Shown here: piece by piece, positions 7,105-11,121 of the stretch
How positions within the stretch are numbered: position 1 is the first letter of the stretch
Layout: the number at the start of each line of letters is the position of its first letter
Source of the DNA: Chloroflexota bacterium
GTDB lineage: Bacteria; Chloroflexota; Ktedonobacteria; Ktedonobacterales; Ktedonobacteraceae
Reading direction: 5' to 3'
Assembly: GCA_027316975.1 (NCBI GenBank)
Contig: DAHVFL010000118.1
Span: 1 to 11,121 of the forward strand
Length of the DNA: 11,121 bases
Made by a program: the position numbers and the translations under genes
Notes under the pieces: model-generated
Seen by the model: the letters and a program-made list of their open reading frames with translations, nothing else
Databases searched by the model: none
Told to the model about the DNA's origin: nothing

Positions 7105-8217
7105 ATGGCAATAGATTATCCCACGAGGGAGGCGTATAGCGTAGTTTTTGATGCGCCACGCAAAAAACTCACCTCACACAGTACAGAAGACAATGACTCA
7201 TCCACAGGTCAAAAAATCGCGCGGCGAGATACTGAGCCGCTGGTGGTGATCGAATCACCGTTGGATGATACGGAAGGTGAAGCCTTTCTAGACGCATCCG
7301 AAAGTGTCGAAGAAACGCTTGACGGCATGACGCCTGAAGACCTCCCTATACGCATCCGCCGCAGCCGCGCGTCTGCAACGCGCTCGACCACCGGTTCTGA
7401 AGATGCTTTTCAGAGCTACCTGCATGATATTCGCAGCCTCGGCCTGCTGACCCACGACCAAGAAGTTGACCTCGCGCAACGAGCCGCCGCCGGTGACTCT
7501 ATGGCTCGTCGCACGCTGATCGAGTCAAATTTACGCCTGGTGATTGCCATTGCGCGTCGCTACACCAGCACCGGCGTTCCCCTGATCGACCTCATCCAGG
7601 AGGGCAACCTGGGCCTGATGCGAGCTGCCGAAAAGTTCGATTACCGGCGCGGCTGCCACTTCGGCACCTATGCCACCTGGTGGATTCGCCAGGCCGTCAG
7701 CCGGGCGGCAGGCGAGCAGTCCCGCCTGATCCACCTGCCCGAACACGTCGCCACCCGCCTGCGCAAAGTAAGACGTATCGCGGCGCAGCTCTCGCAGGAA
7801 AACGGACTCGATCCACTTCCAGAGCAGATAGCCGATGCCTGCAATATCGAACTCGCCGAGGTCATCGACCTGCTCGGCATCATCGAACAACCCGTTTCGC
7901 TCGACGCCCCCGTTGACGACGAAGCTCGCTACTCGCTGGGTGATACCCTGGAGGACAGTGCCGCGCCCGCGCCCGCCGAAACCGCCTCGCAACACCTGCT
8001 GGGCGAGGAACTGCATCGCGCACTGGCCCTGCTCACTCCCCGCGAACGCAGTGTCATCACCCTGCGCTATGGCATCGGCGACGGCCGCAGCCGCACCCTG
8101 CTCGAAGTCGGCAAAGAACTGGGCATCTCCCGCGAACGCGTGCGCCAGCTCGAAGTCGTCGCCCTCATGAAACTGCGCGGCATCAACGGCACCAACTCCC
8201 TCAAAGAATGCGTCTAG
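7105..8217 (+). CDS. RNA polymerase sigma factor, sigma-70 family (RpoD/SigA-like, group 2)
   Basis: This sigma factor directs core RNA polymerase to promoters. Its 370 residues hold a non-conserved, acidic and Ser/Thr-rich N-terminus (1-95), region 1.2 (SEDAFQSYLHDIRSLGLLTHDQEVDLAQ, 98-125), region 2 (NLRLVIAIARRY, LIDLIQEGNLGLMRAAEKFDYRRGCHFGTYATWWIRQAVSRA, 142-201; -10 recognition and melting), region 3 beginning LPEHVATRLRKV (211-222), and region 4 (LTPRERSVITLRYGI to ELGISRERVRQLEVVALMKLR, 310-358; -35 recognition). It lacks a long region 1.1 and the non-conserved insert, and differs from primary sigma factors at usually fixed places (CHFGTYATWW, QLEVVALMKLR), which points to an alternative group-2 factor. 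The ATG at 7105 has GGAG 9 nt upstream. Its stop lies 6 bp from the convergent permease stop. Codon use is markedly GC-rich compared with the glycan genes. Confidence 0.93.
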   Translation: MAIDYPTREAYSVVFDAPRKKLTSHSTEDNDSSTGQKIARRDTEPLVVIESPLDDTEGEAFLDASESVEETLDGMTPEDLPIRIRRSRASATRSTTGSEDAFQSYLHDIRSLGLLTHDQEVDLAQRAAAGDSMARRTLIESNLRLVIAIARRYTSTGVPLIDLIQEGNLGLMRAAEKFDYRRGCHFGTYATWWIRQAVSRAAGEQSRLIHLPEHVATRLRKVRRIAAQLSQENGLDPLPEQIADACNIELAEVIDLLGIIEQPVSLDAPVDDEARYSLGDTLEDSAAPAPAETASQHLLGEELHRALALLTPRERSVITLRYGIGDGRSRTLLEVGKELGISRERVRQLEVVALMKLRGINGTNSLKECV

Positions 8218-8223
8218 AGGGCG

Positions 8224-9000
8224 CTAGAGTTCCTGGCGTTGAAATACAAAACACGCAATCATAACAAGCGCAAGAGTCAGCCCAAACCCTGTTAGCAGAG
8301 GCTGCACGATGTCTCCCAGGGAGGCTGTTCCCGCCAGCAGCTGTGTCACACGCTGCGGGCTGAAGAGCACCGACGGGAGCGCATGAGCTATCGTAGAGTT
8401 CAATCCAGGCAAAATGCTCAGCACTAGAAAACCAGCGAAGGCCACTCCTCCAGCAGCGACAGCATTGCGGAAAAGCACGCTCGCCAGCAGCGTCAATGCC
8501 AGCGTCAGCAGGTAGAAGATCAGCAATGCCAGGTTCAACAGCACAAAAGGCCCTGGCGGGAGCGCGCTGAAGAATTGGTAGGTATAAAAGTAGTCGCCAG
8601 CGGCAGCAAGCATGGTGGCGGTGAGGAACAGCAACGCATACGAGACAAACTTCGCGAGGACAAAAACTGTGCGTGGCACCGGTTTTGTCAACACAGTTAC
8701 CGCCGTGCCATGAGTCCTCTCATCAGCAATGCACCCCATCGCCAGAAGTATGAGTATTAGCGCCGGTAACTGGGTCATATTTTTGAGATACGCATTCAAG
8801 GCATCCGTCGAAGTCTGAGGAGGCAAAATAACCGTGATTCCTCCTCCTAAACTCTTTAGTAGCTCAGGCGTGAGCTTGGTTATAATTGGAGCAGACAGAC
8901 CCAGCAACAAAAGAATGATCGTGGCAATCAACGTGCGATACGTGCGGTATTGCTCATAGAACTCTTTCTTGAGCATTGGCCAGAACGTGTGTATAGTCAT
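8224..9000 (-). CDS. ABC-2 type transporter permease (YxlG-like)
   Basis: This is the membrane half of an ABC exporter of the ABC-2 class. Its 258 residues contain about six hydrophobic helices: near residues 22-45, 77-92, 113-138, 148-175, 180-200 and 235-252. Between helices two and three the conserved cytoplasmic stretch ADERTHGTAVTVLTKPVPRTVFVLAKF corresponds to the E-x-GT coupling region typical of this class. A periplasmic loop follows helix one (ELLKSLGGGITVILPPQTSTDAL). The ATG at 9000-8998 lies 3 bp after the ATPase stop, and GGGGATAA, overlapping that stop, serves as its ribosome site, so the two are translationally coupled. Size and operon position match B. subtilis YxlG (about 259 residues, recalled). 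The substrate is unknown. Confidence 0.88.
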   Translation of the reverse strand: MTIHTFWPMLKKEFYEQYRTYRTLIATIILLLLGLSAPIITKLTPELLKSLGGGITVILPPQTSTDALNAYLKNMTQLPALILILLAMGCIADERTHGTAVTVLTKPVPRTVFVLAKFVSYALLFLTATMLAAAGDYFYTYQFFSALPPGPFVLLNLALLIFYLLTLALTLLASVLFRNAVAAGGVAFAGFLVLSILPGLNSTIAHALPSVLFSPQRVTQLLAGTASLGDIVQPLLTGFGLTLALVMIACFVFQRQEL

Positions 9001-9003
9001 GAT

Positions 9004-9963
9004 TTATCCCCGTACCTCCGTTTCCCCTGGCTCCTCTTTAATCAGCCGGACAAAAACATCTTCCAGCGTGGGGAGCGTCACCTCATAGCGCAACAGAGGG
9101 AGTTGAGCCTGCGCCAACAACATAGGCAGGTGTTTTTTGGCGAGAGCCAGGTCGCCGACCAGTACACTGGCCTGATTTTCCTTGATTTCTATGTGCCGGA
9201 CATACGGTTCCCGGCTCAGGAGGTCGGAGAGAAGGCTTGCGTCGCTTTCCAGCTCGATAGTAATCACTGGTTGAGCGTACTGCTCTTTTAACGCCTGAGT
9301 GGGAGCCTGCACTAGCAATCTGCCATGGTGAAGCACTACGATCTCATCACATATGCGATCAACATCCGTCAGAATATGTGACGAGAAGAAAACAGTGCTC
9401 TTTCCTTTGAGATGGGCCAGCATTTCCAGTACCTCCTTGCGCCCAATTGGATCAAGGGCCGATACCGGTTCATCCAGGAAAAGCACCTCTGGCTGGTTCA
9501 TCAGGGCCTGCGCGATACCCAGGCGCTGGCGCATCCCATGTGAATATGCGCCGATCTTTTTCTTTGCCGCGCCGTCCAGTCCAACTAATTCCAGAAGTTC
9601 TCCGCATCGCTTACGCCGCACTACAGCATCCAGCCCGAACAATTCACCCACAAAACTGAGGAATTCAAAGCCGTTCATCCAGGAATAGAATGCAGGCTGC
9701 TCGCTGAGGTAGCCGATGCGACTCCGCACGTCAACGGTCTGCCCCGTAATCGGGACCCCTGCAACCCAGGCCTGTCCCCCGCTGGGGACAATCTGGCGCG
9801 TCAACAGTTTCATAGTCGTGCTTTTGCCAGCACCGTTGGGGCCAAGCAGACCAAAAATGCTATTCGTAGATACGGTGAGATCTAGCCCGATCAGCGCTTC
9901 CGCCGCCCCATAATGCTTGCTCAGTCCGCTACAGCGAATCGCGTATGGTTCAGAAACGGCCAT
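9004..9963 (-). CDS. ABC transporter ATP-binding protein (YxlF-like)
   Basis: This is the nucleotide-binding subunit of the ABC exporter formed with the adjacent permease. Its 319 residues carry Walker A GPNGAGKST (41-49), a Q-loop with Gln89 (LSEQPAFY), the signature YSHGMRQRL (140-148, the SHGM variant common in DrrA/NatA/CcmA-type exporters), Walker B VLFLDEP (160-166) with Glu165, D-loop SALD (168-171) and H-loop His196 (SSHILTD). After residue 225 comes a C-terminal domain (PVITIELES... to TLEDVFVRLIKEE, 232-311), the DrrA-like extension. All catalytic residues are present. The ATG at 9963-9961 has AGGAG about 7 nt upstream, and the stop of the small membrane-protein gene is 4 bp before it. 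Cargo could be a lipid, peptide or drug; nothing in the sequence decides. Confidence 0.95.
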   Translation of the reverse strand: MAVSEPYAIRCSGLSKHYGAAEALIGLDLTVSTNSIFGLLGPNGAGKSTTMKLLTRQIVPSGGQAWVAGVPITGQTVDVRSRIGYLSEQPAFYSWMNGFEFLSFVGELFGLDAVVRRKRCGELLELVGLDGAAKKKIGAYSHGMRQRLGIAQALMNQPEVLFLDEPVSALDPIGRKEVLEMLAHLKGKSTVFFSSHILTDVDRICDEIVVLHHGRLLVQAPTQALKEQYAQPVITIELESDASLLSDLLSREPYVRHIEIKENQASVLVGDLALAKKHLPMLLAQAQLPLLRYEVTLPTLEDVFVRLIKEEPGETEVRG

Positions 9964-9967
9964 TTTC

Positions 9968-10177
9968 CTACTCCTTCCGTCCCAGAATAAAGTAGCAAAT
10001 CGGCCCTATAGTACCAATCAGCACGATAATGAGCGCCCAGACAACTTTGCTTCCATTTACCCGACCTGGCTCCCTGCGAATAAGGTCGATGAGCGCCACA
10101 ATAATCAAGATCAGCTCCAGGGCTGCAAGAGGCAGCACCAAACTGAGTATTGCTCCAGTAGAGAGGTTTATATGCAT
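9968..10177 (-). CDS. Small PLDc_N-domain membrane protein (YxlE-like)
   Basis: This is a 69-residue protein with two membrane helices flanking a short basic cytoplasmic or surface loop: LSLVLPLAALELILIIVALIDLI, then RREPGRVNGSKVV, then WALIIVLIGTIGPICYFILGRKE. The pattern, with a conserved DLI..., NGSK and W..I...GPI.YF..GR, is the PLDc_N domain otherwise found at the N-terminus of cardiolipin synthases and as stand-alone proteins. In B. subtilis the stand-alone YxlE protein contributes to negative control of the sigma factor SigY (recalled). The start at 10177 is preferred because homology begins there and AAAGAGA lies about 8 nt upstream. The frame extends to an ATG at 10246, but that would add 23 non-conserved residues with no ribosome site. 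It is the first gene of the three-gene ABC operon, 4 bp from the ATPase start. Confidence 0.82.
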   Translation of the reverse strand: MHINLSTGAILSLVLPLAALELILIIVALIDLIRREPGRVNGSKVVWALIIVLIGTIGPICYFILGRKE

Positions 10178-10266
10178 AGCTACGTCTCTTTCTATACCCT
10201 TCCATGAGGATGAACTCTCCATCAACACGGTCAGATCACTCCCCATTCATTGCTATGAAGAGTGTT

Positions 10267-10292
10267 TTTCAGTATTTCAATATCTACTGAAA
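10267..10292. promoter_or_regulatory. Candidate operator TTTCAGTA-N10-TACTGAAA
   Basis: Perfect 8-bp inverted half-sites lie at 10267-10274 and 10285-10292. The site lies 90 bp upstream of the PLDc_N start and immediately downstream (for the minus strand) of the candidate -10 element, where a bound repressor would block transcription of the ABC operon. The AT-rich surroundings contain further overlapping ATTTCA/TGAAAT matches. Confidence 0.4.
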
Positions 10293-10293
10293 T

Positions 10294-10321
10294 ATTAACG
10301 TAAGAAACAGCAATTTGTCAA
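10294..10321 (-). promoter_or_regulatory. Candidate promoter for the PLDc_N-ABC operon
   Basis: On the minus strand a perfect TTGACA (10321-10316) is followed after 16 bp by GTTAAT (10299-10294), which matches TATAAT at four of six positions. The -35 box lies in the outer end of the left arm of the 32-bp palindrome. The right arm carries the same TTGACA pointing the other way, but no -10 follows it there. Predicted transcripts would begin about 105-110 nt before the start codon at 10177. Confidence 0.35.
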
Positions 10322-10380
10322 GACACAACACGAGTATCCTGTAATATTCAGGATACTCGTGTTGTGTCTTGACAAATTGC
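10310..10380. repeat. Perfect 32-bp inverted repeat (long stem-loop 1)
   Basis: The arms 10310-10341 and 10349-10380 are exact reverse complements over 32 nt, with a 7-nt loop (TAATATT). The outer ends read GCAATTTGTCAAG and CTTGACAAATTGC. It lies 50 bp past the stop of the minus-strand sedolisin fragment and upstream of the ABC operon. It could be a bidirectional terminator, an RNA-stabilising hairpin or a mobile repeat. There is no U-tract after the stem in either direction. Confidence 0.9.
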
Positions 10381-10429
10381 CTGAGCCTTTCGCACCCTAC
10401 TCAGCCTTCAGGCATACTCTCAACAGAGG

Positions 10430-10642
10430 TTACGGAGCGGTAATGAGATCAGGAACCAGGTTGTTAGAAACGGGGCTTCCCAGTCCAGTCACCAGATCGT
10501 AACCGGTGCCAGTTGTACAACTTCCACCAGAGCTCCCAGTTATCACATCATGATAGTCAGTGGCGTACTTGGTGGCATTACTTGCCACGTTATATAGTAG
10601 GCCAGCAGCCCATGGTTCTACGGTGTCCTGTGTGTATGGCAA
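10430..10642 (-). pseudogene. Sedolisin (peptidase S53) C-terminal fragment
   Basis: The translation LLYNVASNATKYATDYHDVITGSS...GTGYDLVTGLGSPVSNNLV matches the C-terminal end of sedolisins, acid-active serine-carboxyl peptidases. The YHDV-I-TG and G-YD-VTGLGSP motifs provide the calcium-binding Asp residues of that family. Only about 60-70 of several hundred residues remain; the catalytic Glu, Asp and SGTS serine are absent. The frame closes upstream at an in-frame stop near 10660, inside the plus-strand zinc-ribbon gene, and has only a TTG (10642) as a possible start, so this is a remnant rather than a small gene. Recognisable homology stops near 10590-10612, exactly where the opposing gene begins, which marks a recombination junction. 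The stop is TAA at 10432-10430. Confidence 0.75.
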
Positions 10643-10920
10643 TGTCTCCCGTCGGCACCGTCAACTGCGCTGGGTGTCACACCAACCTCGCGGGCGTCGT
10701 TCCTACTCCCGCCGCCATGCCCATGCAAGGCCAGCAACAAGGCGGCGGTCTGGGAGGAATGTTCCAGGGACAGGGAGGCGCAGCCGCAGTCATCGGCGGC
10801 GAAATGCTCCTGCACGGCCTCGAGGGAAATCGTGAACGCCGCTACGACTATGATCGAGGCGATGATGGCGGCATGTTGGGTGGTCTCGGTGGTATCGCCA
10901 ACGACATCGGCCTGTTTTAG
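10612..10920 (+). CDS. Zinc-ribbon, glycine/glutamine-rich small protein of unknown function
   Basis: The 102 residues start with a zinc ribbon: Cys5-x2-Cys8 (RCPVC) and Cys19-x2-Cys22 (NCAGC), two knuckles that should hold one zinc ion. A Pro/Gln/Gly-rich linker follows (PTPAAMPMQGQQQGGGLGGMFQGQGG, about 31-56), then AAVIGGEMLLHGLEG and a charged stretch RERRYDYDRGDDGG, and a glycine-rich end (MLGGLGGIANDIGLF). The linker and end suggest a flexible or surface-associated protein. The ATG at 10612 is chosen because MVLRCPVC is a typical beginning for such zinc-ribbon proteins; the frame is open back to 10513, but that part is antisense to the sedolisin remnant and not protein-like. The ribosome site is weak. 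A TATATA at 10591-10596 might serve as a makeshift -10. The stop is 9 bp before the second palindrome. Function is not recognised. Confidence 0.6.
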   Translation: MVLRCPVCMAMSPVGTVNCAGCHTNLAGVVPTPAAMPMQGQQQGGGLGGMFQGQGGAAAVIGGEMLLHGLEGNRERRYDYDRGDDGGMLGGLGGIANDIGLF

Positions 10921-10929
10921 GCAACAAAA

Positions 10930-11003
10930 TTGACAAGAAAAATTGCGCAAAACCAGCATCTGGACGTGTCCAGATGCTGGTTTTGCGCAATTTTTCTTGT
11001 CAA
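10930..11003. repeat. Perfect 36-bp inverted repeat (long stem-loop 2), likely terminator
   Basis: The arms 10930-10965 and 10968-11003 are exact reverse complements over 36 nt, with only GT at the centre. The middle contains nested smaller palindromes (CCAG-CAT-CTGG in each arm). It begins 10 nt after the zinc-ribbon stop, the place expected for a terminator or 3' stabilising hairpin, though no U-tract follows the stem. The outer word GCAATTTTTCTTGTCAA resembles GCAATTTGTCAA of the first palindrome, as if five bases had been gained or lost. Confidence 0.9.
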
Positions 11004-11050
11004 ACTACTTTCGTAGTACCCAAAAGGGCTATGCACTCCCTCATTATCCG

Positions 11051-11079
11051 TTGCCTACCACGCTCAAACCGTCTATAAT
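11051..11079 (+). promoter_or_regulatory. Candidate promoter reading out of the right edge
   Basis: TTGCCT (11051-11056, four of six) and a perfect TATAAT (11074-11079) are separated by 17 bp. TGTGAC (11082-11087) and GTCACA (11105-11110), 17 bp apart, flank the expected start site and could be an operator. The gene it serves would lie beyond the window. Confidence 0.5.
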
Positions 11080-11121
11080 GATGTGACATATTCAAATGAT
11101 GCACGTCACACAAGAAAGTAC

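Noticed and set aside
6832..7159. Two minus-strand frames (71 and 60 residues) in the gap before the sigma-factor gene
   Set aside because: No good ribosome site and no recognisable motif; one overlaps the sigma-factor start and both cover the operator-like cluster.
7531..8016. 161-residue minus-strand frame inside the sigma-factor gene
   Set aside because: Long antisense frames are expected opposite GC-rich codons, and the sigma-factor regions on the plus strand are unmistakable.
10618..10990. Minus-strand frames of 113 and 66 residues opposite the zinc-ribbon gene
   Set aside because: They run through the palindrome and show no domain pattern, while the plus frame has a clean zinc-ribbon motif.
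11082..11110. TGTGAC...GTCACA as a CRP site
   Set aside because: The half-sites resemble TGTGA/TCACA, but the 17-bp spacing is far from the 6 bp used by CRP.

Overview
The window looks like chromosomal DNA of a soil-type Chloroflexota bacterium, most likely Ktedonobacteria. This rests on a GC-rich group-2 sigma factor, a sedolisin (S53) remnant, long intergenic palindromes and a repeat of the TGTCATTCTGAGCG...GAAGAATCT type. It is an inference from gene content, not a database match.

Positions 1-6632 form an exopolysaccharide or cell-surface glycan locus made of two convergent gene groups. The plus-strand group is the 3' part of a GT4 glycosyltransferase (1-590), a polytopic Wzy/WaaL-like O-antigen polymerase or ligase (594-2108), and a second GT4 glycosyltransferase (2127-3275). 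The minus-strand group, read from right to left, is a DegT/DnrJ-family sugar aminotransferase homologue (6632-5418), a membrane-anchored SAM methyltransferase-like protein (5308-4448) and an initiating phosphoglycosyltransferase (4386-3676). A plausible division of labour is that the phosphoglycosyltransferase loads the first sugar phosphate on the lipid carrier, the GT4 enzymes extend the unit, the DegT protein and methyltransferase tailor sugars, and the Wzy-like protein polymerises or transfers the chain. The two groups converge on a 400-bp gap holding a nested repeat element with 29-bp terminal inverted repeats and an inner array with a 45-bp period. The DegT homologue lacks the PLP Schiff-base lysine (Ser179 instead) and carries an extra C-terminal segment.

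Positions 6633-7104 are a 472-bp regulatory gap between the divergent DegT and sigma-factor genes. It holds a cluster of ACCTGA/TCAGGT half-sites, including a perfect 16-bp palindrome, and a candidate promoter. The sigma-70 family gene follows (7105-8217). It ends 6 bp from the end of a convergent three-gene minus-strand operon: a small PLDc_N membrane protein (10177-9968), an ABC ATPase (9963-9004) and an ABC-2 permease (9000-8224). The content, order and sizes match the yxlE-yxlF-yxlG part of the Bacillus subtilis sigY operon, where the neighbouring small proteins restrain a sigma factor.

Positions 10247-11121 are patchy. Two long perfect palindromes (arms of 32 and 36 nt) bracket about 550 bp that contains a truncated minus-strand sedolisin C-terminus abutting a plus-strand zinc-ribbon/glycine-rich gene. 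The right edge holds a good promoter (TTGCCT-N17-TATAAT) reading out of the window.

The points most worth pursuing are the lysine-less DegT protein, the yxlEFG-like module beside a non-ECF sigma factor, and the paired perfect palindromes.
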